Of a stretch of DNA of 64,000 nt, positions 8,137 through 18,173 are shown piece by piece. Positions within the stretch are counted from its first letter, which is position 1; each line of letters begins with the position of its first letter. The position numbers were made by a program, and so were the translations under genes. This DNA comes from Salipiger pallidus (lineage in GTDB: Bacteria; Pseudomonadota; Alphaproteobacteria; Rhodobacterales; Rhodobacteraceae), in NCBI RefSeq assembly GCF_014643635.1, contig NZ_BMJV01000001.1, forward strand, positions 1,094,830 to 1,158,829. Direction: 5' to 3'. A model generated the notes under the pieces. The model was not told the DNA's origin. It was given only the letters and a program-made list of their open reading frames with translations, and searched no databases.

Positions 8137-8847
8137 TCAGCGCTGCGCCCGGCGCCATCCGGCAGCGCGAGCGTCGGCTTCCGAGCAGAACCAGCGCTCG
8201 CCCTTCGTCTCATCGATGCGGGTGGGCTCGTACCACTGCTGTCCCGGCACATGGTAGATACGCTCGCCCGAGCTCGAGATATTGCCCTTGATGACACATC
8301 CCGCGGGCGCCGCGGCAAGGTTCACCGCCGCCCGCCCGGCCCGCGCATTGGCGCGATATTCCGAGGGCAGTTCGACACCGGAGCCATGCAACCCCCGTTC
8401 AGCGATCACCGCGCTCTTCTCGTCCAGATCATAGGCCATGGAATAGCGCCGGTACGCAAAGGCGAGCCCGTCCTGAACCAGCACCCGCCCCATATCCTGG
8501 CCATCGACCAGGCAGCGGGCCACGATGCGGCCATAGCGGTCCAAGTCCTGCTGTTCGCAAATCGCCTCGCGCCCCTCGTAGCGATCTCGGACCGCATCGG
8601 ACACCCATGCGCCGCAGGCCCACATGGGGGTGCCGTCCCCGCCGCACATCTGGTCCTGCTCGGGCGTGTCGATCCCGTGCAGGCGGACCCGCGCCCCATC
8701 GACGTCGATGGTGTCACCATCGATGACATGAATGGCACCGGTCGGGCCGGCGCCACGGACCGCGGTATTGGTCGACGCCGCGCTGGCGGGCATCGCAAGC
8801 CCGCCCGGCATGAGCGCCAGCAAGAGGAAATAGAGGATATGTCGCAT
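8137..8847 (-). CDS. Secreted thermonuclease-family (SNase) protein with C-terminal sunset-type domain
   Basis: A 236-residue protein. Residues 1-24 form a signal peptide (LLLALMPGGLAMPASAA). The staphylococcal nuclease-like domain follows: VIDGDTIDVDG, then VRLHGIDTPEQDQ (the Arg and Glu of the active site) and DRYGRIVARCLV (the second Arg). After this domain comes a Cys-containing segment, CVIKGNISSSGERIYHVPG followed by GERWFCSEADARAAGW, which matches the small domain often seen at the C-terminus of such nucleases (sunset-type). It probably hydrolyses nucleic acids in the periplasm or outside. A CtrA-like box lies upstream. Confidence 0.85.
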   Translation of the reverse strand: MRHILYFLLLALMPGGLAMPASAASTNTAVRGAGPTGAIHVIDGDTIDVDGARVRLHGIDTPEQDQMCGGDGTPMWACGAWVSDAVRDRYEGREAICEQQDLDRYGRIVARCLVDGQDMGRVLVQDGLAFAYRRYSMAYDLDEKSAVIAERGLHGSGVELPSEYRANARAGRAAVNLAAAPAGCVIKGNISSSGERIYHVPGQQWYEPTRIDETKGERWFCSEADARAAGWRRAQR

Positions 8848-8901
8848 GATGCCGGAATCAGGGAGGATTTCGGCAATACTACGACAGGACGCATAGAACG
8901 G

Positions 8902-8917
8902 TTAAGGAATTGTTAAC
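8902..8917. promoter_or_regulatory. CtrA-like box, TTAA-N7-TTAA(C)
   Basis: The upstream region of the secreted nuclease contains TTAAGGAATTGTTAAC, i.e. two TTAA half sites separated by exactly 7 bases; on the minus strand it reads TTAA-N7-TTAAC, the full consensus of the cell-cycle regulator CtrA. It sits about 55-70 bases before the nuclease ATG. CtrA is present in most Rhodobacteraceae (established knowledge); binding here is inference. Confidence 0.5.
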
Positions 8918-9016
8918 GCTGGAATGAGCAAGACATGCTTGACGCGACGCCTGCGTCAGACCGCCCCAGGGCCAATGCCGCGCCCCCGCCTCAACGGCGG
9001 GCACACGGCCCCCAAA

Positions 9017-9214
9017 TCAAAGCTCCAACGTGCCTAGCACCGTATTGCGCGGCAGGCGCGCGACCTCCATGCCGCCGTTCGTGCGGCGCAGGTTGTAGCC
9101 GTAGCCCCGCATCCGGAACCGCCATTCCGCCTCGCTCAGGACCTTCGCGCGTTCGCGCAGCAGGAACTCGCGGACTTCGGTCATATCTTCGGTAAGCTTG
9201 TTATCTGCAAACAT
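9017..9214 (-). CDS. Small hypothetical protein
   Basis: A 65-residue soluble, charged protein with a predicted amphipathic helix (EVREFLLRERAKVLSEAEW) and an Arg/Tyr-rich middle (RFRMRGYGYNLRRTNGG). GGAG six bases upstream supports the ATG at 9214; the next ATG upstream (9226) has no such site and encodes only MEST more. Compositionally it looks like a real gene. No family is recognised, and neighbours (a nuclease and a DMT transporter) give no functional hint. Confidence 0.6.
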   Translation of the reverse strand: MFADNKLTEDMTEVREFLLRERAKVLSEAEWRFRMRGYGYNLRRTNGGMEVARLPRNTVLGTLEL

Positions 9215-9333
9215 CGTACTCTCCATAAGCTCGTTACCACGGTAAGAAGATTGGTCGCGGATTCGGGCAGGATTGTGCAAATGCGGAGGATTTTCCAAGA
9301 ATTGGAAACGATCCGTTTCGCACCACTCAAAGG

Positions 9334-10230
9334 CTAGTGAACAGCCTCGTCCGCCCTCGGAGCCACGCGCCGCTTCAGCACCGCCTCGCGCAATGTAATG
9401 AAGAGCACCGACCCGAGGATCACCACGCCCCCGGCGATGACCCAAGGGTCCACCGGCTCGGCGAAGAACAGCGCGCCAAGGATCACGGACCAAACCAGCT
9501 GCAGGAAGGTCACCGGCTGCGTCACCGTCACCGGGGCCGCCGCAAAGGCCAGCGTCATGGTGTAATGCGCCGTGGTGGCAAAGCAGGCCACGGCAAGCAG
9601 GATGCCCACGTCGGCCCAGCTGGGCGTCACCCAGACCGCCGCGGCGAAGGGCGCAAGGCCGATCGTCACCGACACCGACAGCAGCGCCACCACGGCGGCG
9701 GCGCTCATCTCGCCCGAGACGATCTTGGCCACGAGGTAGGAGATCGAGAAAAAGAACGCTGTCACCAGCATGGCGAAATGGCCGGTGTCGAGCTCGCGGA
9801 AGCCCGGCCTAAGGATCAGCAGCGCCCCACCCAGCGCCACGACGATGGCAAGGATGCGGCGTATGGCCATGCGCTCGCGCAAGACGACCACCGCAAGGAT
9901 ACTGACGTAGATCGGCGTAAGGTAGTTCATCGCCGTCACCTCGGCGAGCGGGATGCGGGTCATGGCGTAGAACCAGCACATCACCCCCAGCGTCTGTGAC
10001 ACCCCGCGCACGCCTGTGAGGACCCATTGCCTTCGGGTCAGGCGCAGCCCCAAAAGGTCGCGCCACATTGGCAGCAGGAACACCAGCCCCAGCGCAAAGC
10101 GCAGGAAGGCCGATTGCGCCGCCGGCACGCGTCCGCCCAGAACTTTGACGAGCGCCGTGACACCGACGAAGCACAGGCCGGTGACGACCATCCACAGGAT
10201 ACCCCGCACCGGGGCCGACAACTTGTTCAT
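9334..10230 (-). CDS. EamA/DMT-family transporter
   Basis: A 298-residue integral membrane protein with about ten hydrophobic helices in two EamA repeats (for example ILWMVVTGLCFVGVTALVKV at the start and VIAGGVVILGSVLFITL near the end). The second-repeat signature VTQPVTFLQLVWSVILGALFF is typical of drug/metabolite exporters. Substrate unknown. In-frame start codons exist further upstream; MNKLSAPVRG at 10230 is preferred because it leads directly into the first helix. Single gene. Confidence 0.85.
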   Translation of the reverse strand: MNKLSAPVRGILWMVVTGLCFVGVTALVKVLGGRVPAAQSAFLRFALGLVFLLPMWRDLLGLRLTRRQWVLTGVRGVSQTLGVMCWFYAMTRIPLAEVTAMNYLTPIYVSILAVVVLRERMAIRRILAIVVALGGALLILRPGFRELDTGHFAMLVTAFFFSISYLVAKIVSGEMSAAAVVALLSVSVTIGLAPFAAAVWVTPSWADVGILLAVACFATTAHYTMTLAFAAAPVTVTQPVTFLQLVWSVILGALFFAEPVDPWVIAGGVVILGSVLFITLREAVLKRRVAPRADEAVH

Positions 10231-10439
10231 GACCGCGACATGACCCCGCGAAGCGCGCGGGTGCAAGTGCTATCCCCGCAAGCCCGGCCCGGGAGCGAGA
10301 GGACAGGAATTCGGGATAGGGTAGACAGGGGCGCCCCCCTTGCAACCATGCCCCGGTGACAGGCCCCACCATGGGGGCACGGTGTCAGGGCCCCGCTATC
10401 AGCATTCCTGCCTGATGCCCCCGTCTGGGCCCTGGAGTA

Positions 10440-11039
10440 TCAGGCCCCGAGGATCAGCTTCGCGGCGATCGCCCACATGACCACCCCGATCCCGGCATCG
10501 AGCATCTGCCAGGCGCGCGGCCGGGCAAAGACCGGCGCCAGCAGCCGTGCCCCGTAGCCAAGGGTGAAGAAGAACAGGAACGACCCCGCCATCGCCCCGG
10601 CGGCAAAGCCTGCCTGGTGATCATACTGCGCCGACACGCTGCCCAGCAGCACCACCGTGTCGAGGTAGACATGCGGGTTGAGCCATGTGAGCGCCAGGCA
10701 GGTCAGCACCGCCTGCCGCAGGCTGCCCGCGCTGGCCCCTGCCTTCAGGCTTTCGCCCCCGCGCCACGCGGCAAGGAAACTGCGCGCGCCGTACCACAGC
10801 AGGAAGGCTGCGCCGAACCAGCGCATTGCGGTCTCGAACCATGGCGCTGCCTGCGACAGGCTGCCAAAGCCCGTGACCCCCGCAAGGATCAGCAGCGCAT
10901 CTGACAGCGCGCAGACGAGGCACACCGCGAAGACGTGGCTGCGCGCCAGCCCCTGCCGCAGCACGAAGGCGTTCTGCGCCCCGATCGCAAGGATCAGCGA
11001 CAGGCCGAGCCCCAGCCCGGCCAGCATCGACTGCAGCAT
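10440..11039 (-). CDS. argO: LysE/ArgO family amino-acid exporter
   Basis: A 199-residue membrane protein with six hydrophobic segments. The start GLGLGLSLILAIGAQNAFVLRQGL is the conserved first helix of LysE/ArgO exporters, and TWLNPHVYLDTVVLLG is the conserved third-helix motif. These proteins export basic amino acids (Lys, Arg). The gene is 23 bases downstream of the pepN stop on the other side and reads in the opposite sense to nothing adjacent; it shares the minus strand with pepN, which lies downstream of it by coordinate. ArgO versus LysE cannot be settled from sequence alone. No LysR-type ArgP regulator is seen next to it. Confidence 0.85.
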   Translation of the reverse strand: MLQSMLAGLGLGLSLILAIGAQNAFVLRQGLARSHVFAVCLVCALSDALLILAGVTGFGSLSQAAPWFETAMRWFGAAFLLWYGARSFLAAWRGGESLKAGASAGSLRQAVLTCLALTWLNPHVYLDTVVLLGSVSAQYDHQAGFAAGAMAGSFLFFFTLGYGARLLAPVFARPRAWQMLDAGIGVVMWAIAAKLILGA

Positions 11040-11062
11040 CGTACCCTCTCCCTATCGCCGGC

Positions 11063-13612
11063 TCAGGACAGCAGGCGGGTGACCATTTCGGTCACGTCGC
11101 GCGACAGGCCGGGACGGGCGGCGATGCGTTCAAGCTGCTCTTTCATCAGCGCCTGACGTCCCGCGTCGTAGCGTTTCCACGTCTGGAACACCGAGCACAT
11201 ACGGGCGGTGGTCTGCGGGTTCTTTTCGTCCAGCTTGATGAGCCAGTCCGCCAGCAGCCGGTAGCCGCTGCCATCCGCCCGGTGGAAGCCCGCGTGGTTC
11301 ATGGCGAGGCTGCCGAACACCGCGCGGAAACGGTTGGGGTTCTTCCAGTCGAAATCGGGCAGCTTTGTCAGCGCCTCAGCGCGGGCGGCGGCATTGGCGG
11401 GCTCGGTGGCCGCGACCTGAAGCGCGAACCACTTGTCCATCACCAGCCGGTCGCCGCTCCATTGCTTACGGAAGGCAGCAAGCGCCTTATCCTCGGCCCC
11501 GGCGCGGATAAGGCAGGACAGCGCCCCCAGTTGCAGCGTCATGTTGTCCGCCGCATCAAACTGCGTCTGCGCCGCCGCGCCGCCGTCCAGCCGGGTGCGA
11601 AGGGCAAGGATCGCGCCGCCAAGGCTGCGCTTGCCCGCCTGCTCGGCACCGGGATCGAAGGGGGCATCCACCCACATCTTGTCCGCGATCTCGGGCAGCA
11701 CGCTCGCCCAGCGCTGCGCCATTGCGTCGCGCAGTGCCTCGGAGGCGGCGTGGATGGCGTCGGGATCGGGCGTGATGTCCCGGCTGTGCAGCAGCTGCGC
11801 CAGTTCGGCCTGCGTCGGCAGCGCCAGCATCATCGCCCGGAACGCGGGGTCGAGCGCATCATCACGCACCACCTCGCCGAGCGCGTCGATCCATGCAAGA
11901 TCCGGCTCCGAGCCTTGGATGATCATGTCCACAAGGCACTCGCGGCCCAGATCGCGGCTGGCTTCCCAGCGGTTGAAGGCGTCGGTGTCATGGGCCAGCA
12001 GGAAGCGCTTTTCATCCGCCGAGGTCTCGCGGTCGAGCACCACCGGGGCAGAAAAGCCGCGCAGGATCGACGGCACTGGCTTGGCGCTGAGCCCCTCGAA
12101 GGCAAAGCTCTGGGTGGCTTCGGTCATCTCAAGCACGGTGGTCGGCACCACCTCGTCGCCATTGGGGTTCAGAAGGCCGACCGCAATGGGCAGCACCTGC
12201 GGCAGCTTGTCGGGCTGGCCGGGGGTGGGAGGCGTCTCTTGCGTGAAGGTCAGGGTGTAGATGCCGTCCTCGAAAGTCTCGGAGACTTTCAGATGCGGCG
12301 TTCCGGATTGGGAATACCAGCGTTTGAACTGCGCCAGATCGCGGCCCGTGGCATCCTCGAACACCTGCAGCCAGTCCTCGATGGTGCAGGCCTGCCCGTC
12401 ATGGCGGTCGAAATAGAGATCGAGCGCCTTGGCATAGGCCTCGTCCCCGACCAGCCGCTTGAGCATGCCGATCACCTCGGCGCCCTTCTCGTAGACGGTG
12501 GCGGTGTAAAAGTTGTTGATCTCCTGAAAGCTCTCGGGGCGAACCGGGTGCGACAGGGGGCCCTGGTCCTCGGGGAACTGGCGGGCACGCAGGTCGATGA
12601 CATCGCCGATGCGCTTGACCTCGGCTGAGCGCATATCGCTGGTGAACTGGCTGTCGCGGTAGACCGTCAGCCCTTCCTTGAGGCACAGCTGGAACCAGTC
12701 GCGGCAGGTAATGCGGTTGCCGGTCCAGTTGTGGAAATACTCGTGGGCGATGATCGCCTCGATACGCTCGAAATTCGCGTCGGTCGAGGTTTCGGGCGAC
12801 GCCAGAACGCAGGAGCTGTTGAAGATGTTCAGCCCCTTGTTCTCCATCGCGCCCATGTTGAAATCATCCACGGCGACGATATTGAAGATATCGAGATCGT
12901 ATTCCCGCCCGTAGACCTCTTCGTCCCACTTCATCGACGCGATGAGGCTCTCCATCCCCCAGGCGCATTTGCCCTCGTCACCGGGGCGCACCCAGATGTT
13001 CAGCTCGACCTCCTTGCCCGAGGCGGTGGTGAAGCTCCCGGGATGGTTCACGAGGTCACCGGCGACCAGCGCGAAGAGATAGGCGGGCTTGGGCCACGGA
13101 TCGTGCCATTCCGCCCAGCCCTCGCCCGAGGCGACGGGGTTGCCGTTGGACAGCTTCACCCGCTCATCACCTTCGATGCGCACAGTGAAGGTCGCCATGA
13201 CATCGGGCCGGTCAGGATAGTAGGAGATCTTGCGGAAGCCTTCCGCCTCGCACTGGGTGCAGTACATGCCGTTCGACATGTAAAGCCCCTCGAGCGCGAA
13301 GTTCTCGGCCGGCGCGATCTCGACCTCGGCCTCCCAAGTGAAGGCACCCTCGGGGACAGCGCAGCGCAGACCCTCGGCGGTCAGCTCGGGGGTCACTGGC
13401 GCGCCGTCGATGGACGCGGAGATCAGACGCAGATCCTCACCATGCAGAAAGAACTCGGGGTGTTCCGCCCCGGGGGTCGGCTCGAACCGGATGCGCGAGC
13501 GCACGCGCGTCGCGGTAGGATCAAGCCTGACGGTAAGGTGAACATCCGCGATATGCCATCCGAAGGGCTTGTAATCGCTAAGGTATACGGTCTGCGGGCT
13601 GGCGTCTTTCAT
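11063..13612 (-). CDS. pepN: Aminopeptidase N (M1 family)
   Basis: An 849-residue M1 metalloaminopeptidase. GAMEN is at about residues 254-258, and the zinc motif HEYFH at about 290-294 in IAHEYFHNWTGNRI, followed by the downstream Glu in LCLKEGLTVYRDS. The C-terminal alpha-helical ARM-like half (DUF3458 domain) is complete and ends at ...VTEMVTRLLS. It trims N-terminal residues from peptides in the cytoplasm. The start MKDASPQTVYLSDYK was chosen by family alignment and a weak AAGGA upstream; further in-frame upstream sequence is unlikely to be coding. The gene diverges from a small membrane protein gene. Confidence 0.95.
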   Translation of the reverse strand: MKDASPQTVYLSDYKPFGWHIADVHLTVRLDPTATRVRSRIRFEPTPGAEHPEFFLHGEDLRLISASIDGAPVTPELTAEGLRCAVPEGAFTWEAEVEIAPAENFALEGLYMSNGMYCTQCEAEGFRKISYYPDRPDVMATFTVRIEGDERVKLSNGNPVASGEGWAEWHDPWPKPAYLFALVAGDLVNHPGSFTTASGKEVELNIWVRPGDEGKCAWGMESLIASMKWDEEVYGREYDLDIFNIVAVDDFNMGAMENKGLNIFNSSCVLASPETSTDANFERIEAIIAHEYFHNWTGNRITCRDWFQLCLKEGLTVYRDSQFTSDMRSAEVKRIGDVIDLRARQFPEDQGPLSHPVRPESFQEINNFYTATVYEKGAEVIGMLKRLVGDEAYAKALDLYFDRHDGQACTIEDWLQVFEDATGRDLAQFKRWYSQSGTPHLKVSETFEDGIYTLTFTQETPPTPGQPDKLPQVLPIAVGLLNPNGDEVVPTTVLEMTEATQSFAFEGLSAKPVPSILRGFSAPVVLDRETSADEKRFLLAHDTDAFNRWEASRDLGRECLVDMIIQGSEPDLAWIDALGEVVRDDALDPAFRAMMLALPTQAELAQLLHSRDITPDPDAIHAASEALRDAMAQRWASVLPEIADKMWVDAPFDPGAEQAGKRSLGGAILALRTRLDGGAAAQTQFDAADNMTLQLGALSCLIRAGAEDKALAAFRKQWSGDRLVMDKWFALQVAATEPANAAARAEALTKLPDFDWKNPNRFRAVFGSLAMNHAGFHRADGSGYRLLADWLIKLDEKNPQTTARMCSVFQTWKRYDAGRQALMKEQLERIAARPGLSRDVTEMVTRLLS

Positions 13613-13733
13613 TGCGAGATCCTTCGAAGATGGCGCGCCCCCGGAACAGGGCAGTTTCCCAAGTGTTAGGACGGCAAGAGCAGCGCCACAACCGCGCAGC
13701 CGCAAGTTCTGTAACCAGAGAGGAGGCCCTTCG

Positions 13734-13985
13734 ATGTCCGCACCGGATACCAATGTGAAACGTCAGGAAAAACAGCACAAGGCACCACTTCTGGGCATGT
13801 GGGTCGGACTTGGCTTTGTCGCCCTGCTCTTCGTGGGATGGCTGTTTTACGTGGCCGCCGATGGCAGCGAAGAAGAGCAGACCCCCGAAACGGGCAGCAC
13901 AGTCGAACAGACTGAAGAGGTGTCGCCTACCACCTCCGACAGCGACAACGCTCAGACCACGACCGCCCCCGCCGCCGAAGAGTAA
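13734..13985 (+). CDS. Small single-pass membrane protein
   Basis: An 83-residue protein. A basic N-terminus (VKRQEKQHK) precedes one transmembrane helix (GLGFVALLFVGWLFYVAAD), then an acidic, Thr/Glu-rich tail (EEEQTPETGSTVEQTEE) that would face the periplasm. GAGGAGG lies about 7 bases before the ATG, so translation is credible. No family is recognised. It is divergent from pepN with about 120 bases between starts. Confidence 0.7.
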   Translation: MSAPDTNVKRQEKQHKAPLLGMWVGLGFVALLFVGWLFYVAADGSEEEQTPETGSTVEQTEEVSPTTSDSDNAQTTTAPAAEE

Positions 13986-14061
13986 CCTGACTTCCAGCAT
14001 GCAAAGGCCGCCACCGATGTCCTCGGGGCGGCCTTACGCTGCTGTTGCCTGTAGTTCGGAC

Positions 14062-14994
14062 TTATTCGAAGCGAGCGCCATGCTCCGCTGCCGGCAGCAA
14101 GCTGCCTGACGTAGCGATGACCGGAGCCGACATTTGCGACGGGCGCAGGATCGCGCCGTTCACGTTGTAGGTGATGACGCCGTCCGGGTTCGGCAGCACA
14201 GGCTCGGCATGGCCCATCGACGACAGGATCGGCGAACGGGTTGTGGGCACTGACGCTTTAGCAGGCACCACACGCGGCACTATGGGCGGACGCGCCTCGG
14301 CCATGACGACCGGCTTGCTCCATGCATCAGGACGCGGCACCGGACGCAGCGACCGGGCAAGACCGGTGCAGAAGGGCTGCGAGCGGGTCCAGGCGATCAT
14401 GTCCTCGCGTTTGGTGCGGGAATGGAACGGGCCCCAGTCGGCAGCAACGCCGCGCATGTTCTGGCTAACCACGCCATCCCGAGCCACAGTGCGGGCCATG
14501 ATGCGCAGACCGCAGGACAGGTTGAGCGCGGGATTTTTCAGCGCTTCGCCGGAACGTGCCTGGCAGCCATAAGCGCGCGCTGTGGACGGCAGGATCTGCA
14601 AGAGGCCGTACCAGCGGCCTCCCCCACCCACGACAGCTGGACGATATGTGCTTTCGTGCTTGGCAAGGGTCGAGACAAGGCCAACCCAGAACGCCTCGCG
14701 CTGGTCGCGGCCCGCGGTCTCGTAGGTGGGGCACCAGGTCGAAATGTCCGTGGGCACGATCTCAGGGAGGTTGGCGGCAGGACCGCGCAGCGCGGCCAGC
14801 GCGGCCACGGACCAGTTGGTCCGCCCCCCGGCAGTGCCCCAGCGGGCCTTGGGAATCTTCATACGACGCGCCTGGGGGCGCGGCGAGGTGTCGACGGCAT
14901 GCACGCTCAGCTTCGGCGGCATCATCATGGGTTCGGCGGTCGCGACACTGGCGCAGAGCAGCGTGGCAACCATGACAAGGGTACGTGGCAGCAT
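14062..14994 (-). CDS. Secreted lytic transglycosylase, SLT family
   Basis: A 310-residue protein with a signal peptide (MLPRTLVMVATLLCASVATA). The lysozyme-like SLT domain is visible: catalytic Glu at about residue 114 in LAKHESTYRP, then GRWYGLLQILPSTARAYGC and NPALNLSCGLRIMAR. The tail is Pro-rich and low complexity. It should cleave peptidoglycan glycan strands in the periplasm. In-frame sequence extends far upstream without a likely start; the signal peptide fixes the start at 14994. A partial CtrA-like box lies about 90 bases upstream. Confidence 0.87.
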   Translation of the reverse strand: MLPRTLVMVATLLCASVATAEPMMMPPKLSVHAVDTSPRPQARRMKIPKARWGTAGGRTNWSVAALAALRGPAANLPEIVPTDISTWCPTYETAGRDQREAFWVGLVSTLAKHESTYRPAVVGGGGRWYGLLQILPSTARAYGCQARSGEALKNPALNLSCGLRIMARTVARDGVVSQNMRGVAADWGPFHSRTKREDMIAWTRSQPFCTGLARSLRPVPRPDAWSKPVVMAEARPPIVPRVVPAKASVPTTRSPILSSMGHAEPVLPNPDGVITYNVNGAILRPSQMSAPVIATSGSLLPAAEHGARFE

Positions 14995-15084
14995 GTGGCG
15001 AGAGATGCCACACGCCCCTTCGCGGGTAAAGATGGGCGCCCCTCCCGCCTCGTGCGCCATCGGCAACAATCCGTGCCCGCATGG

Positions 15085-15099
15085 GTAAGCTATTGTTAA
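15085..15099 (-). promoter_or_regulatory. Partial CtrA-like box, TTAA-N7-TTAC
   Basis: On the minus strand the sequence reads TTAACAATAGCTTAC, one mismatch from the TTAA-N7-TTAA(C) consensus of CtrA. It is about 90 bases before the start of the secreted lytic transglycosylase. Inferred only. Confidence 0.3.
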
Positions 15100-15289
15100 A
15101 CCGGCAGTCCGCAGGCTCGGCGGGGTGGCGGATTGCCGCCGGTTCTTCTTGCAGGGGTCAAGAATGCGCCCCAATCCGGGCGCAGACTGACGGCTGAACA
15201 CCCCTTCGGCCTCCCCCCTCACCTGGCAGCCCCGCCGCCAAACCACCAGCCTCCGCCGCCCCAAGCCCCTCCCCCAGAGCCCCTGCCCC

Positions 15290-16600
15290 ATGCCCTTCAC
15301 CGTCCGCGCCCTGTCGCAGAAACTGCTGTCCCTGCGAGACCGGGCGAAACGCCCTGATGATCCCGCCAAGGCCAACGCCCCAGACAGCGATGCCTTGGGC
15401 CACCCACGGGTGCATATCCCGATGCGCGACATCCCGCCCGACGCGTCCGAGCAGTCGCGGCTTTGGCTGCAAGGCAGGTTTTTGGCCCGGCAGGAAAACT
15501 GGGAGGCACTGGCCCGCGGCCTGCGCGAGGCCGATCAGGACCGCGCAGGCACCATCGGCGGCACCCCTGTTGCCCGGCTTCTGGCCGAAGGCGCCTGTTC
15601 GGACGCGCTCGACACGGCCATCGTCGCAGTATCGCGCAATGACGCGATCGCGGCGCGGGCGGCCCTGTTCGCTCTTAGCGACGACCTTGCCGATGGCGGC
15701 GGCGATCCATGGCTCGCGGGGATGCTCGCGCGGGCCCATGTGGCAGTGGCCCGAGGCTGGACCGCTGCGTCCGGGGCATCCGCTTCGACGCCCCAGCGCA
15801 GCGATGCCCGCGCCCAGCACCTCGAAACCGCCGCCCGGCTACTGGCAGGGTTCGACCCCATCGAGTACGATTCCCCCGCGCTCGCAGAGCTGCGGTGCGC
15901 CCTACTAGAGCTCGGCCCCCGGCCAAGATCGCGCGTGGCGGATGATTACGAGGATCTCATCGACCTTTCGCCGGCTTGCCCGGACCACATGCGCGCCCTT
16001 GGCCGGGACCTCATGCCCGACCGCTTCGGCAGCTGGACACTGATCGACCGCGAGGCGCGCCGTACCGCCGGGCGGCTTTCGGATGTTTGGGGTGCTGGCG
16101 CCTATGTCTGGGTGTGGTTCGACGTGCTGGCCAGTGGCGAGGCCAGGGCCTTCGCCCAGGTCGATCCCGAACTTTTCGCCGAGGGGCTGCACGACATCCT
16201 GCATCGCCGCCCCGACCAGCACATGGCCAACCTGCTTGCCGCCTATTGTGGCCTGACCTTGTCGGGCGCGGCCGAGCCTGGCTCGGCCCAGGCGCGGATC
16301 TGCGACTGCTTCGGCTGGATCGTGCAGGACCACCTGCGCGAGATCCACCCAGGGCTCTGGGCCGCGGCCCGCCCGATCCCCGGCAAAGCCGACGAAGCCG
16401 AGACCCTGCGCCGCGGCAGCAGTCGCGCGGTGTCGACCCTCGCCGAACATTTCGCACACCAATTGCGCCTTGGCCGGCAGGTGCATTTCAACGATGCTGG
16501 GGTGACGCTGTCGCCTGACTCCTGCACCCTTGCCCCCTGTGGTTCTCTGGCGTATCCCCGTGCCGATCAGCGGAACGAGGATAGGCGATGCTTGACCTGA
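15290..16600 (+). CDS. Hypothetical protein (436 residues)
   Basis: A full-length, non-repetitive reading frame with coding-like composition. No membrane segments or signal peptide are evident. Recognisable features are an Ala-rich helical region (about residues 90-190, possibly TPR-like, with repeated [27 protein letters not shown]) and conserved-looking aromatic stretches such as [10 protein letters not shown] and [12 protein letters not shown]. Its 3' end overlaps the start of gatB by 13 bases, suggesting coupled translation. I do not recognise the family. Rhodobacteraceae often carry an uncharacterised gene in this position, but this could not be checked. Confidence 0.7.
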   Translation: MPFTVRALSQKLLSLRDRAKRPDDPAKANAPDSDALGHPRVHIPMRDIPPDASEQSRLWLQGRFLARQENWEALARGLREADQDRAGTIGGTPVARLLAEGACSDALDTAIVAVSRNDAIAARAALFALSDDLADGGGDPWLAGMLARAHVAVARGWTAASGASASTPQRSDARAQHLETAARLLAGFDPIEYDSPALAELRCALLELGPRPRSRVADDYEDLIDLSPACPDHMRALGRDLMPDRFGSWTLIDREARRTAGRLSDVWGAGAYVWVWFDVLASGEARAFAQVDPELFAEGLHDILHRRPDQHMANLLAAYCGLTLSGAAEPGSAQARICDCFGWIVQDHLREIHPGLWAAARPIPGKADEAETLRRGSSRAVSTLAEHFAHQLRLGRQVHFNDAGVTLSPDSCTLAPCGSLAYPRADQRNEDRRCLT

Positions 16601-18102
16601 CATTCGAAGCCCCGAAACCCAAGGTGATCGCCGGGGCAAAACACGACTGGGAACTTGTGATCGGCATGGAGATCCACGCCCAGGTTGCCAGCCAGGCCAA
16701 GCTGTTCTCGGGGGCATCCACCACCTTCGGCGCCGAGCCCAACTCCAACGTGTCCTTCGTGGACGCGGCGATGCCCGGCATGCTGCCGGTGATCAACGAA
16801 TACTGCATCGAGCAGGCGGTGCGCACGGGCCTTGGCCTCAAGGCCGAGATCAACCTGAAATCCGCCTTCGACCGCAAGAACTACTTCTATCCGGACCTTC
16901 CGCAGGGCTACCAGATTTCCCAGCTCTACCACCCGCTGGTGGGCGAGGGTGAGGTCATCGTGGACATGGAGCCGGGCATCGCCCGTCTCGTGCGGATCGA
17001 ACGCATCCACGTGGAACAGGACGCGGGCAAGTCGATCCACGACATGGATCCCAACATGTCCTTCGTGGACCTCAACCGCACCGGCGTGGCGCTGATGGAG
17101 ATCGTCAGCCGCCCCGACATCCGCGGCCCCGAAGAGGCCGCCGCCTACGTGCTGAAACTGCGCCAGATCCTGCGCTATCTCGGGACCTGCGACGGCAACA
17201 TGCAGAACGGCAACCTGCGCGCGGACGTGAACGTGTCTGTCTGCCGTCCTGGCCAGTACGAGAAGTACCAGGAAACCCAGGATTTCAGCCATCTCGGCAC
17301 GCGCTGCGAGATCAAGAACATGAACTCCATGCGGTTCATCCAGATGGCCATCGACTACGAGGCCAAGCGCCAGATCGCCATCCTCGAAGCGGGCGGCAGC
17401 ATCGATCAGGAAACCCGGCTCTACGATCCGGACAAGAACGAGACGCGTTCCATGCGGTCCAAGGAAGAGGCGCATGATTACCGCTACTTCCCCGACCCCG
17501 ACCTGCTCCCGCTCGAGATCGAGCAGGCTTGGGTGGACGACATCGCCGCCACCCTGCCGGAACTGCCGGACGCCAAGAAGACGCGCTTCGTCAAGGACTT
17601 CGGCCTGTCGGAATACGATGCCGGCGTCCTCACTGCCGAGGTGGTGAACGCCGCCTATTTCGAAGAGGTCGCGGCCACCGCAGGCGACGGCAAGCTCGCG
17701 GCCAACTGGGTCATCAACGAGCTCTTCGGCCGCCTCAAGAAGGAAGGCCACGACATCACCGAAAGCCCGGTCTCCCCGGCGCAGCTGGCGGGGATCGTGC
17801 GGCTTATCAAGTCGGACGCAATTTCCGGCAAGATCGCCAAGGACCTCTTCGAGATCGTCTACACCGAAGGTGGCGATCCCGAGACCATCGTCGAAGAGCG
17901 CGGCATGAAGCAGGTGACCGACACCGGCGCGATCGAGACCGCCGTGGACGAGATCATCGCCGCCAACCCCGCGCAGGTCGAGAAGGCCAAGCAGAACCCC
18001 AAGCTCGCGGGCTGGTTCGTGGGTCAGGTGATGAAGGCCACCGGCGGCAAGGCCAACCCCAAGGCGGTCAACGATATCGTCGCGAAGAAGCTGGCCGAGT
18101 AA
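16588..18102 (+). CDS. gatB: Asp-tRNA(Asn)/Glu-tRNA(Gln) amidotransferase subunit B
   Basis: A 504-residue GatB. The N-terminal catalytic cradle begins [13 protein letters not shown] and includes [13 protein letters not shown] and [13 protein letters not shown]; the C-terminal YqeY-like tRNA-binding domain ends in [15 protein letters not shown]. With GatA and GatC (not in this window) it converts misacylated Glu-tRNA(Gln), and possibly Asp-tRNA(Asn), to the correct amide form. A perfect intrinsic terminator follows 37 bases after the stop. gatA/gatC are not adjacent. Confidence 0.97.
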   Translation: MLDLTFEAPKPKVIAGAKHDWELVIGMEIHAQVASQAKLFSGASTTFGAEPNSNVSFVDAAMPGMLPVINEYCIEQAVRTGLGLKAEINLKSAFDRKNYFYPDLPQGYQISQLYHPLVGEGEVIVDMEPGIARLVRIERIHVEQDAGKSIHDMDPNMSFVDLNRTGVALMEIVSRPDIRGPEEAAAYVLKLRQILRYLGTCDGNMQNGNLRADVNVSVCRPGQYEKYQETQDFSHLGTRCEIKNMNSMRFIQMAIDYEAKRQIAILEAGGSIDQETRLYDPDKNETRSMRSKEEAHDYRYFPDPDLLPLEIEQAWVDDIAATLPELPDAKKTRFVKDFGLSEYDAGVLTAEVVNAAYFEEVAATAGDGKLAANWVINELFGRLKKEGHDITESPVSPAQLAGIVRLIKSDAISGKIAKDLFEIVYTEGGDPETIVEERGMKQVTDTGAIETAVDEIIAANPAQVEKAKQNPKLAGWFVGQVMKATGGKANPKAVNDIVAKKLAE

Positions 18103-18139
18103 GACGGCACGCGCAAGGCTCAGAGATTGACGTTTGTGA

Positions 18140-18173
18140 AACGCCCGGGAGAACACTTCTCCCGGGCGTTTTC
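18140..18173 (+). terminator. Intrinsic terminator of gatB
   Basis: A perfect 14 bp inverted repeat, AACGCCCGGGAGAA paired with TTCTCCCGGGCGTT, with a CAC loop and followed by a T run. It is 37 bases downstream of the gatB stop. Confidence 0.92.

Noticed and set aside
8983..9001. CCCGCC-TCAAC-GGCGGG hairpin after the 65-residue minus-strand gene
   Set aside because: Short stem with no T tract; could be chance in GC-rich DNA.
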